Position numbers and translations under genes: made by a program. A model generated the notes under the pieces. That model was not told where the DNA came from and made no database searches. It was given only the letters and a program-made list of their open reading frames with translations. Source: a virus. From it: a stretch of 64,000 nucleotides of DNA. Positions 8,735 through 16,875 of this stretch are shown in pieces (position 1 is the first letter of the stretch; every line of letters starts with the position of its first letter). The stretch spans positions 124,001 to 188,000 of the IMG/VR virus record IMGVR_UViG_3300037010_003311; one strand, 5' to 3'.

Positions 8735-10660
8735 TTACATAATAATAAAGCTATTGAAATCGAAATCTTTGCTCGAACTTTTATTACGCTTAGCATCAAT
8801 TTTTTCAGCATGTGTTAGAGCTGAATCATCAGACTCATATATAATTTTATTTGCTCTGGATTTAACAACCAGGTTTTCATCTCTAGTTATAAGAGAGATA
8901 GATAAATAATCTTTTATATTTGCTGGGTTAAGCCCATATACTAATTGATTTTCTTCGATCTGTAAAATATTTTTCTTAATATTATATTTTCTTACCCAGA
9001 GTGTGAATCCGTAAGCTAAAACAACGTCATCATGTGAATTCTTACCTGCTTCGATTCTACCATTACGTTTATTCTCTAGGGTCCTAAGATCTTCTATTAA
9101 TAAGTCACCATGTATATATTCTGGATAAGTATTAACCATATACATAATTTCATTAAACATTTCATCCCGTTTACCACTACCTATATTTCCAGAATTGCTA
9201 GTATAGAAGCCATATACTATATCATCAGTATCACCAATGTGTTCTTTATACATATACTCGGAATAATCGAAAGCATCATATAATGGATCGGTATATAATA
9301 ATTCTTCTACTACTTCTTTACCAATACTATTTCTTTCGATAATAACTAAAAGATTCATTGGTGAAAGCTTATATTCAAGCGTTAAACCTTTAATACAACT
9401 TTTAAGTAGAGCCGCAAAACGTTTAACTACTGAAAACTTACCCTTCCATTCACCAACTTGTTGCCCAGATCTGGCATCTATTAAAACTAGAGCACTGAAA
9501 TCCGAATGTGGTCCAGCCGACATAGCGGTATCCACCCCTAGATAATATATTCCAAAAGGATCTAGTGGGGCAAATAGTTTAAATTTATTACCAAATGGTA
9601 ACACTAGTTCACTATCTGGTGTCTTAGCTATAAGTTTCATAATAACTTCATCTTCGAATAACGAAGTAGTTGAACCAAGGAAGTTAAGGTCAAGCTCTTG
9701 GTTAATTTTTCTGGTATCGAAGTTAAGTTCGCGTTTTTGTTCTTCATACCATTCTTGTGATCTAAATTCCGACCAATGTAATCTAAGACTAATGAAGTTA
9801 TTTCTTGACTTATCCCCTAACTCATCCATATAAGTTGGATATAGTTCTTTATTTTCATAATCGTATATATTATCAAAATGGGTACTGTTCTGATATATAT
9901 TATGGAAAAAGTTATCGCCGGCACCATTTGGAGTACTAGTAAATATAATACCATTTGGATAACCAAATTTTTTAGCAAAAATCTTAGCCGCAGAAATAGA
10001 TGGTTGCATAGCACCCCATACAGTTTGGGCATGTGGGATAAAAGCAGTTTCATCTATAAATACTAAGGGATTAGAAAGACCCCGACCTACCTTATCTGGA
10101 TCATTACTACCCGAAACAAAGCTAGCGGATATCTTACTACCATTCTTTAATTGTAAATAAGTTAACCTTTCCGCACTATTAGCATTTGGTACTTGTAACC
10201 AGATTGGTAAAGAATCCATCATCTCTTTCATACGGGAAATCATATCCAAAGCTCTCGTCTTATCCAGTGTTAAATAAGAAATTTGTAGTTTAGGGTAGAA
10301 TATCATACAATATAGTAAATAGAGGGCAGAAGTAGTTGTTTTACCTGATTGACGAGAACTCATATAAAGTACAGCATCATGCTGGTGAAACAGTTCTATT
10401 AATATTCTATACTTATTAGTGGAATTCCATTGTTCGGATTCCGCCATTGGAATACGTCCACCTGGTACCGGAATACTAATATAGTTTTCTATAAAATATA
10501 ATGGTGACATTTTACATTTGAACCATTCAATAGTTCTTTCATATGGGTTAAATGAATTTTTTTGTTTTTCAGTTAAGTAAGTATGTACTGGTAATGTATC
10601 AGTAGATTCTATAATTATTTCTGGATTAACGATTGAACGAATATCCTGTTTTCCAGACAT
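8735..10660 (-). CDS. Terminase large subunit (T4 gp17-like packaging ATPase/nuclease)
   Basis: This 641-aa protein pumps DNA into proheads and cuts concatemers. The ATPase half shows a Walker A loop SSRQSGKTTT (101-110), a Walker B strand ending LVFIDE (199-204) and a coupling motif TSTPNG (241-246). The nuclease half has the acidic residues expected for the RNase H-like fold: Asp377 in YLGVDTAM, Glu442 in VIIERNS and the Asp pair 544-545 in NSHDDVV. The length is close to T4 gp17 (610 aa). The start ATG follows AAGGAA. It is the first gene after a 460-bp gene-free stretch with a promoter-like TATAGAAATA, and is flanked by inverted repeats. This is the safest call in the left part of the window. 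Confidence 0.95.
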   Translation of the reverse strand: MSGKQDIRSIVNPEIIIESTDTLPVHTYLTEKQKNSFNPYERTIEWFKCKMSPLYFIENYISIPVPGGRIPMAESEQWNSTNKYRILIELFHQHDAVLYMSSRQSGKTTTSALYLLYCMIFYPKLQISYLTLDKTRALDMISRMKEMMDSLPIWLQVPNANSAERLTYLQLKNGSKISASFVSGSNDPDKVGRGLSNPLVFIDETAFIPHAQTVWGAMQPSISAAKIFAKKFGYPNGIIFTSTPNGAGDNFFHNIYQNSTHFDNIYDYENKELYPTYMDELGDKSRNNFISLRLHWSEFRSQEWYEEQKRELNFDTRKINQELDLNFLGSTTSLFEDEVIMKLIAKTPDSELVLPFGNKFKLFAPLDPFGIYYLGVDTAMSAGPHSDFSALVLIDARSGQQVGEWKGKFSVVKRFAALLKSCIKGLTLEYKLSPMNLLVIIERNSIGKEVVEELLYTDPLYDAFDYSEYMYKEHIGDTDDIVYGFYTSNSGNIGSGKRDEMFNEIMYMVNTYPEYIHGDLLIEDLRTLENKRNGRIEAGKNSHDDVVLAYGFTLWVRKYNIKKNILQIEENQLVYGLNPANIKDYLSISLITRDENLVVKSRANKIIYESDDSALTHAEKIDAKRNKSSSKDFDFNSFIIM

Positions 10661-10751
10661 CTGTATTCCTTATAATTTTTAATTATTTTTATACCATTTG
10701 TTAAAAATATGTACTTTAGTATCGATTTTAGTTACATGCAACTAAGCTCAT

Positions 10752-10782
10752 ATGGGCTTACGAGCACCACTCGTAAGCCCAT
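10752..10782. other. Perfect 13-bp hairpin in the terminase leader
   Basis: The arms ATGGGCTTACGAG and CTCGTAAGCCCAT surround a 5-base loop. It is G+C-rich against an AT-rich background. Neither side has a T-run, so it is not a standard terminator. It lies about 90 bases upstream of the terminase start and about 100 bases downstream of the promoter-like box, so it would be in the 5' leader of the transcript. Confidence 0.6.
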
Positions 10783-10873
10783 CTAAAGCAAAAATTCCAA
10801 GCACCCTCAACTAGTATAAAAAAATCAGTCGTTTATAAGTGATAAAAAATCTAACCTTAGCTATAATCCTAAA

Positions 10874-10951
10874 CATAGAGGTATATTTCTATATTACTTA
10901 TGTTTTTATAGCTTCAAAGCTATAGAATTTTTAGAACTTTTTGAAATAAAA
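10874..10951 (-). repeat. Right copy of the 78-bp inverted repeat, with promoter-like TATAGAAATA
   Basis: Partner of 8602-8679 in opposite orientation. On the minus strand it reads hairpin (TATAGCTTTGAAGCTATA) and then TATAGAAATA (10884-10893), so this copy faces the terminase gene 224 bases downstream and could drive it. Confidence 0.85.
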
Positions 10952-11071
10952 ATCAAAAATTCGAAATCACCAACCGGAAATGTACTAAGTATCCGTAAAT
11001 ATCTAGTGAAAAATTTTGAAAAAATAAATTTAAACTTACTGTATTAAGTGGGCTCATCGATTGTAGTTACT

Positions 11072-11118
11072 AATATCTTTATTTGAGCGACAGGAAAAGT
11101 TACTTAGGCCATGTGGCC
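11072..11118 (-). repeat. 47-bp direct repeat, copy downstream of a homing endonuclease gene
   Basis: Identical over 47 bases to 12744-12790. This copy carries TTTTCCTGTCG (11088-11098) but only the distal arm of the hairpin that precedes it in the other copy. It begins two bases after the endonuclease stop codon, so the 1.6-kb endonuclease gene is bracketed by the two copies. Confidence 0.9.
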
Positions 11119-11120
11119 AT

Positions 11121-12686
11121 TTAATCTAATTTATATGTAATAGACCCGGAATCATAAATTATAGCAAATTTATTATCTATTATAGTTTGAAGTTCATTAT
11201 TTGTAGATAAATTTTTTTCAAAACCAAATTTAGTTTTATGATTTTGAAATTCTGATTCGGAAAATAAAACATTACTATTATTGAGATGCCAATAAAAAGG
11301 TTCTGGTTCATTAATTGTAAATTCTTTAAAACCCAGCGTTTTATATAAATTATCGTTATCCCAACGTCTATCTATAGTAGTTTTAATTGACCCAACATAT
11401 TTTTCTCTAAAATTATTTAGTAATTTGCTAGCAGCCTCTAGTATATTATAACCAAGTTTGTTACAAAATCTTACTAATAACCATTCGTTGTCATTATCTG
11501 AGTTATTAAAAACCATTAAACTCATTAATTCTGCATCTTTATATAAACCATACGCTAGTGTACAATTGGTATAACCTTGTAAATGGTTATATTCTAGAAA
11601 AGTTTTTGCTTCTAGCTTAGATACATTCTTAATTTTTAAATCATTAGCATCAAGTTTTATACCTTTATCTAAAGTACCAGTGATTATAGATTTCCAGATA
11701 TTTTGTTTAATTGGGTTAATCCATTCTGTTTCAAATATATGTAATAGTTTTATGCCTTTGCTTTGGCAGGCATTGGTCTTTTGTAAGTGCCTAGATTGAC
11801 ATGTATATAATTGAGTCTGTTTAGTACATGATGCTCTTTTCTCAGACATATAACTGTGCCAATAAATACCATTATATTCAATTGCTAGTTTATAGTCTGG
11901 TACGTAAATATCTAATTCGTATGGTTTAATAACATCTCTTATATTTTCTTGGATTAAACTTTCTGGGATATTTATTTTAATTATATCAAGTACCTGCTTT
12001 TCAGAAATACTAATAAATGATAACCGGTTATAATCAATTTTTAATTCTTTAATTTTTTGATGTGTCCTAGCTTCCGAACAATTGAAATAAGTTTGGCATT
12101 TGATATAATCAAATCGTTTATCTTTATCAAGAAACTCTTCTATCCAGAATTCTTTATTATTCCAATTTTCAAAATTTAATAAATGACTATTTTTAAAATG
12201 CGAGCTTCCATATTTTTCTAAATTTTTATCCCTCATTTTAGATTTGGATGCTTCTAGCATATTTGGGTGCTTAACTCCATATATAAAAAGACAGGTTTCC
12301 CTACGTTTTCGAATAACTTCCGGGTTACTGGCAGCACAATTATAACCGGTCCGTTCAAAATAAGTTTCTTTTGCCTTAATTCTGGTTTCTTTTATTTTAC
12401 TTGGGTGATTAACCCCATATTTTTGCATACAAGTATTAATAGTATTGGTTTGTTTAATCCGAGCTCTGATTTCTTTAGTATTTTGCTTACAATTGAGATG
12501 CCCACATGTTAAACCATATCCCCGAGTGGTAGTAAAGAACTTTCTTATATTATTACAATCCATATTCAAGCATTTTAAATTCTCCAGATTTAAATTAAAT
12601 TTAAACTGATATTTAATAGCTTGTTTAATATCTTTAATTGTAATATCTGGAAATTGTGTTAATAATTCTTCTTCGGTAATGGTCAA
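11121..12686 (-). CDS. Homing endonuclease, Vsr-like nuclease fold with KYG-repeat and C-terminal domain (521 aa)
   Basis: Probably a free-standing homing endonuclease. In order: a short N-terminal helix pair; a zinc-ribbon-like element with CxxxxC pairs at Cys39/44 and Cys61/66; about four copies of a roughly 22-residue motif around KYGVxHPxK (80-160), likely DNA-binding; a nuclease core LDIYVPDYKLAIEYNGIYWH with Asp259, Glu270 and His277, of the Vsr-like/EDxHD kind; and a C-terminal domain with FCNKLGYN and DRRWDNDNLYKTLGF shared with the 435-aa relative. The start is TTG 12686 preceded by AGGA. It sits between tail tube and terminase genes, bracketed by the 47-bp repeat, as expected for a mobile insertion. 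Confidence 0.8.
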   Translation of the reverse strand: MTITEEELLTQFPDITIKDIKQAIKYQFKFNLNLENLKCLNMDCNNIRKFFTTTRGYGLTCGHLNCKQNTKEIRARIKQTNTINTCMQKYGVNHPSKIKETRIKAKETYFERTGYNCAASNPEVIRKRRETCLFIYGVKHPNMLEASKSKMRDKNLEKYGSSHFKNSHLLNFENWNNKEFWIEEFLDKDKRFDYIKCQTYFNCSEARTHQKIKELKIDYNRLSFISISEKQVLDIIKINIPESLIQENIRDVIKPYELDIYVPDYKLAIEYNGIYWHSYMSEKRASCTKQTQLYTCQSRHLQKTNACQSKGIKLLHIFETEWINPIKQNIWKSIITGTLDKGIKLDANDLKIKNVSKLEAKTFLEYNHLQGYTNCTLAYGLYKDAELMSLMVFNNSDNDNEWLLVRFCNKLGYNILEAASKLLNNFREKYVGSIKTTIDRRWDNDNLYKTLGFKEFTINEPEPFYWHLNNSNVLFSESEFQNHKTKFGFEKNLSTNNELQTIIDNKFAIIYDSGSITYKLD

Positions 12687-12743
12687 ACTAAATTCCTATA
12701 TATTTATTACTTTAATTATATACTAAAATTCTGAATAATAATA

Positions 12744-12790
12744 AATATCTTTATTTGAGCGACAGGAAAAGTTACTTAGGCCATGTGGCC
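12744..12790 (-). repeat. 47-bp direct repeat, copy upstream of the endonuclease gene
   Basis: Exact match to 11072-11118. Here the repeat overlaps an intact terminator hairpin (12771-12798) behind the tail tube gene, so this copy looks like the original and the other like a partial duplicate. Confidence 0.9.
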
Positions 12791-12798
12791 TAAGTAAC
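12760..12798 (-). terminator. Terminator: 12-bp hairpin plus TTTTCCTGTCG after the tail tube gene
   Basis: On the minus strand GTTACTTAGGCC, loop ACAT, GGCCTAAGTAAC, then TTTTCCTGTCG. The stem is perfect over 12 bp. It lies 36 bases after the tail tube stop codon and is one of a series with the same trailing heptamer CCTGTCG. Confidence 0.8.
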
Positions 12799-12833
12799 TA
12801 TCTGTTACAATGTTCTGGTCGGGATAATTAAAA

Positions 12834-13613
12834 TTAACCAACAATACCATTTTGAACATTAGTATTTGAAACCAACTTATTGTAAATTAATTCAGTATTA
12901 TTGAATATTTTTGCACTGTTTAATATTGCTACAGCTGTAGCAACTACAGTATCGTTAGTTTCAGTTAATGGATAACCATCAAATCTATACTGCACTTGCG
13001 GACGAACAATGGAGTTATCCATAATATTACTATCATACGCGCTGTTAAGGTCAGTTAGACATTGAACACCATCATAGTATGCAACTTTAATTATATCACC
13101 TGTCGTCCATACTTGTGGGGAACCACCAACTTGACGAGCTACTGGTTTAGTTTGAATAACCATACAAGTTCCTTTATATTCAGAACTTGAAAAGTCTTTG
13201 GCAGCAATTGATGTACCAAGATATGGATCAAGGTATCCAGTCCAAGTACGGTGAACTCTCATAATTGGAGCTCCCCAATAATCTTTATATTGAATACCAA
13301 ATTCTCGAGTGATAGTTTGGCCAGCGAGGAAACTTGCTCCACCAGCTCCACCCATACCTTGTGTATCTTGTAGCATCATCTGTCTATCAGCATGAGGTGT
13401 ATAACCTTCAGCTGAAGATAATAGGTAGTTTTTAGCATTAGATCTGGTTATACCATCTTCCGTGAATAGAACATTTGGTAATCCAAAAAATACATAAAAA
13501 TAACCTTTAATAAATGGGTGGTCGGACGCAGTACGACCAGCCCCACCCGTATAACGATCAGCAGACGCTGTTGATGAATCTTTTATAGCAATTGTATTTA
13601 AAAAAGAGCTCAT
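12834..13613 (-). CDS. Probable tail tube protein (T4 gp19-like)
   Basis: A 259-aa protein encoded 19 bases after the tail sheath gene, the standard sheath-tube order of contractile phages. It is Gly/Tyr-rich with beta-strand composition, has aromatic segments such as YFYVFFGLPNVLF and a motif WTGYLDPYLG, and lacks cysteine-based or enzymatic motifs. T4 gp19 is shorter (163 aa), but tube proteins of large phages are often longer. It has a strong ribosome site (AAAGGAAAA) and its own terminator, as expected for an abundantly made subunit. The call rests mostly on position. Confidence 0.65.
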   Translation of the reverse strand: MSSFLNTIAIKDSSTASADRYTGGAGRTASDHPFIKGYFYVFFGLPNVLFTEDGITRSNAKNYLLSSAEGYTPHADRQMMLQDTQGMGGAGGASFLAGQTITREFGIQYKDYWGAPIMRVHRTWTGYLDPYLGTSIAAKDFSSSEYKGTCMVIQTKPVARQVGGSPQVWTTGDIIKVAYYDGVQCLTDLNSAYDSNIMDNSIVRPQVQYRFDGYPLTETNDTVVATAVAILNSAKIFNNTELIYNKLVSNTNVQNGIVG

Positions 13614-13632
13614 TTTTTTCCTTTCTTATTTA

Positions 13633-15966
13633 TTATATAACGATAATTGGAATATCGATTACTTCGATAGTGCCAATAGGATTAACAGTAATACTCAAGC
13701 GGAGTGTGTATGTTGACTCGTTATAAACTGCATTAATATTTACAGAACTAAAAATACCATCTTTAAAGTTTTCATTAGAAACTTTATATTTCGACATGTA
13801 CTTATCCACACGTTCAACAGCAACATCAACTACATTAGAAGTCTCTTTACGTTGGACTAAATCTTTCAATAATTTAGGAAGATCTTTTCTTATACGGTGA
13901 ATAACTTTAACCACAGAACCTCTACTTAATTTGGAAGCTTTTTTATAAGCGGTTAATTGATCTATGAAATAAGTACCTTCTGGTTCAACTATGATAGTAT
14001 TAATTTGCATATTTCTTAATTTTGCAATTTGTGATGCACCTGGTTCATAAGCTAGGTTCTGACGAGTAGCATTCAGTAAACCACCTTTAGCGATATTAGC
14101 AACTGGTTCAGTTATACTATAATCTCTATCAGTTTTCAAGTGAGCCATTAAAGCATAATAAGAGGTTGGCATACGTAGACGCTGACCGTTAGTTAAACTG
14201 ATATGCTCTTTGTTAACTTGTGAACTATAAATCATAGTGTTATAAGAACTTAGGCTAAGTACCGAGTTTCTGATATCATAATCAGATTGTACAGCAGTTT
14301 CGTTGCTAGTGTTTGTACCAATATTATAGTTTACTGGTGGAACACTTACTAGTGGCATTGTTATACCAATACTATCACCAAATAATGTAATAGCATTAAT
14401 GACGTCAACATTGTTAGACCAATCTGGAACATAATCAAAATCATATTTTGGATACATTACTTCACGAATCTCTTTTGTATTATTAAAGAAATCAACTAGG
14501 ATATCTCTAGCTTTACAGGTTTGAGCCATTGATGGTAAATATAAGTATCCAGCGCTATTAAATAATGGATTAGTAGCTGTAGCACTATCGTCTTGTCCAC
14601 TCTCCATTTTAATATTGTGGTTTAGTAAATAGTTATAAATATACCAGCGTAAGAAACCAACTTGGTTATAAACTAGTTTACCCTCAGTATTTATAGTTAC
14701 TTGATAGTAAGAGTTATCACCATCAAAATATTTTATAGATGGAATATCTGTTGTAGCTGGATTAGCTATTAAATTATAACCAAGAGTCACTTTCGTTGCC
14801 GGAACTGAATTAGCATCACTCACACCACCAACTGGAACCCATACTAATTCTGCATAACGAATAGTACCAGTATTATCAACGAATGAAATGTATTGGATAT
14901 AATCTTTTGTATCATAATAAAAATTATCTGATTTAACTTGACGTGATATACTATATACTGTAGCTAATGAACCATCAGCTTGAGCAACAATATCACTCGT
15001 TCCAAATATTTCATATTTTTTACCAGCATCAATAAGTATTAAGCGGTTTGCTTGCCCCATTTCTGAATTCAATTGATCAATAGTTGCATATTTTCTTAAT
15101 TCATCACGGATCGTGCTTGAATTTAGATTAACGTCTGCATCGATATCAATTGCCATACTAATGAAATCATTTTTTAGTTTAGAGATTTGATTAACAAAAA
15201 GCTCTTCACCATTATACATATCCACTATTATTTTACCAGTTTTGTTATCTTGATCAATTAATGAAAAAGTAAACGAGTCACTCATAGATTTAACAGTACC
15301 ATTAGAATTTTCAAAAATTCCAGTTTTAATATAGTTAAATTTATAGTTAGTTTCACCATCGCGGTTACTATCTAGTTTTTCATAATCAGTAGCATTACTA
15401 AAAGTCATGAAAAGGTCATTGTACCCGATACCAGGTGCTTGAGCCAAGATACTAAATGCAATTCTACTATTATTAGGGTTTGGTATTGTTTTAGTATGAT
15501 CATGTGGATCAGTAATATAATCAGCACTTAAAGAATCAATAACTGAAACGTATTCATCTTTACTATTAATCTCTTCAAATGTTGAAACTTTAATAACTTT
15601 ACTATTACTATTATTATCTAATGCTTCATCTGCTAACTGATCGTACTTAGATGGTGCATATTTAGTTTTATCAATAGATATACAGTAGTTTGCATACGTA
15701 GCATCTGGTGATTTTAAACAGTAAGTTAAAACTTTATTAGTGAATTGGAATGCATCGTTTGCATACTCTAATCCAAGTCCATAACGATTAACATCAATCG
15801 CACCGTGTTTGTATTTTAGTTCAGATGGAGTTGTACACCAATTAAAACCTTTTCCGTACTTAGCGAATAAAGGTATAAACGGGACTCTACCACCAGCTAC
15901 AGATACTTCAGTAGTCGGTTGATCAATTACCGACGTTGTAATACCTGGTATTATATCATTTGCCAT
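13633..15966 (-). CDS. Contractile tail sheath protein (T4 gp18-like)
   Basis: A 777-aa protein with the hallmark sheath N-terminus (PGITTSVIDQPTTEVSVAGG, then VPFIPLFAKYGKG) and a C-terminal sheath domain around 620-777 containing FIDQLTAYKK and a closing pair of beta strands (NPIGTIEVIDIPIIVI). In the virion it forms the contractile cylinder around the tube. The length is near T4 gp18 (659 aa), with a larger inserted middle domain. The start follows AAAGGAGAC. The tail tube gene follows 19 bases later, and a hairpin terminator lies upstream, so sheath and tube probably form one late unit. Confidence 0.9.
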   Translation of the reverse strand: MANDIIPGITTSVIDQPTTEVSVAGGRVPFIPLFAKYGKGFNWCTTPSELKYKHGAIDVNRYGLGLEYANDAFQFTNKVLTYCLKSPDATYANYCISIDKTKYAPSKYDQLADEALDNNSNSKVIKVSTFEEINSKDEYVSVIDSLSADYITDPHDHTKTIPNPNNSRIAFSILAQAPGIGYNDLFMTFSNATDYEKLDSNRDGETNYKFNYIKTGIFENSNGTVKSMSDSFTFSLIDQDNKTGKIIVDMYNGEELFVNQISKLKNDFISMAIDIDADVNLNSSTIRDELRKYATIDQLNSEMGQANRLILIDAGKKYEIFGTSDIVAQADGSLATVYSISRQVKSDNFYYDTKDYIQYISFVDNTGTIRYAELVWVPVGGVSDANSVPATKVTLGYNLIANPATTDIPSIKYFDGDNSYYQVTINTEGKLVYNQVGFLRWYIYNYLLNHNIKMESGQDDSATATNPLFNSAGYLYLPSMAQTCKARDILVDFFNNTKEIREVMYPKYDFDYVPDWSNNVDVINAITLFGDSIGITMPLVSVPPVNYNIGTNTSNETAVQSDYDIRNSVLSLSSYNTMIYSSQVNKEHISLTNGQRLRMPTSYYALMAHLKTDRDYSITEPVANIAKGGLLNATRQNLAYEPGASQIAKLRNMQINTIIVEPEGTYFIDQLTAYKKASKLSRGSVVKVIHRIRKDLPKLLKDLVQRKETSNVVDVAVERVDKYMSKYKVSNENFKDGIFSSVNINAVYNESTYTLRLSITVNPIGTIEVIDIPIIVI

Positions 15967-16059
15967 AAAGGTCTCCTTTAAATATTTTGCGCAAAATATT
16001 GTATTTTTTTGGGTTTGAATATTTCTGACGGTTTACTATAAACCTATTCCATAAAAGGC

Positions 16060-16085
16060 TATAAAACTTATACCGAGGTATAAGT
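16060..16085 (-). terminator. Hairpin terminator between the 255-aa gene and the sheath gene
   Basis: The minus strand reads ACTTATAC-CTCG-GTATAAGT followed by TTTTATAG, an 8-bp stem with a short U-tract, seven bases after the stop of the upstream gene. A second small hairpin (GGTTTATAGTAAACC) follows. This one lacks the CCTGTCG tail found on other terminators here. Confidence 0.6.
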
Positions 16086-16091
16086 AGTGGC

Positions 16092-16859
16092 TTATACCAA
16101 AATAAACCACTCGATCATAAGATCGTCACTAGCTTCTAACCACTTATTTAAAGTAGTGAATCTAGCAAAAATTGAACTATCAGCATTAAATTTTTCAGCA
16201 TCCGTAGCACCGAATGGTACATCTGGATTACCAATTTCGGTATTAACCATTAATAGAGAGGCTTCATTAAATCTAAATACCCTAGTTGGATAATTTGGAT
16301 TTTGATTACATTCATCTGCTAACACATACATAGTAAATTTAACAGTAGTTTTTGCACTGATATCTTTGAACACTTGATTTCCAGTGCTATCTATAGTACT
16401 GATATGATGTGTTTCATCAACTATCTCTATCTTACCACCATCGGCAGTAATAAGTTTTGATTTACCATTATGTATATAACGATAAATACCATTATCTAAA
16501 CTATTACCAGCACTAAATGGGACCGGATCAAATAAATCAGTATCATCATCAAATGGCCCTATTTTAGATGGTGTCTGACCAACATCACAACCACCAGAAC
16601 CAACGCGGAAGTATCTTATATTAAATTCTGCTCCATTTTCTTGCCCGACCAATTTTTTTAATAATTTTTCGCGACCCGCCAATACAACAAGATTGTTTTC
16701 AAGGATTGGTTCTCCCGTTCTAAGATTAGTAACTCTTACCCTACCAATCTCAGAATGGTTATGATCTAGATCTGGCCAAGTAGCCCAGGTCTCGTCGGCT
16801 GGAGAAAGATTACTACTATCTATTTCGGTAAATGTGGTTAATCTATTTTTTCTTTGCAT
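16092..16859 (-). CDS. Virion structural protein, possibly baseplate (255 aa)
   Basis: A 255-aa protein with mainly beta composition. Noticeable are FRVGSGGCD (around 85-93) and the closing segment with RFTTLNKWLEASDDLMIEWFILV-like alternation (quoted in part), a pattern typical of virion proteins that end in a long beta strand. I recognise no named family. It lies in a run of four overlapping or closely spaced genes between the sheath and the endonuclease pair, so a baseplate or tail-end role is plausible. The start is preceded by AAGGAAAT. Confidence 0.55.
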   Translation of the reverse strand: MQRKNRLTTFTEIDSSNLSPADETWATWPDLDHNHSEIGRVRVTNLRTGEPILENNLVVLAGREKLLKKLVGQENGAEFNIRYFRVGSGGCDVGQTPSKIGPFDDDTDLFDPVPFSAGNSLDNGIYRYIHNGKSKLITADGGKIEIVDETHHISTIDSTGNQVFKDISAKTTVKFTMYVLADECNQNPNYPTRVFRFNEASLLMVNTEIGNPDVPFGATDAEKFNADSSIFARFTTLNKWLEASDDLMIEWFILV

Positions 16860-16875
16860 TTAATTTCCTTAAAAT

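Larger units (their letters stand above)
10661..11120. other. Gene-free stretch upstream of the terminase gene (460 bp)
   Basis: No convincing gene is present. The stretch holds, from right to left on the transcribed strand, a 47-bp direct-repeat copy with half of a terminator (11072-11118), the right copy of the 78-bp inverted repeat with a promoter-like box (10874-10951), and a 13-bp-stem hairpin (10752-10782). A 34-codon minus-strand frame near 11057 lacks a ribosome site, and I do not accept it. Confidence 0.8.

Noticed and set aside
8602-10951. Transposon ends around the terminase gene
   Set aside because: No transposase is present, the enclosed gene is an essential phage gene and no target duplication is visible.
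10953-11057. A 34-codon minus-strand frame upstream of the terminase
   Set aside because: No ribosome site and part of a repeat-containing untranslated stretch.
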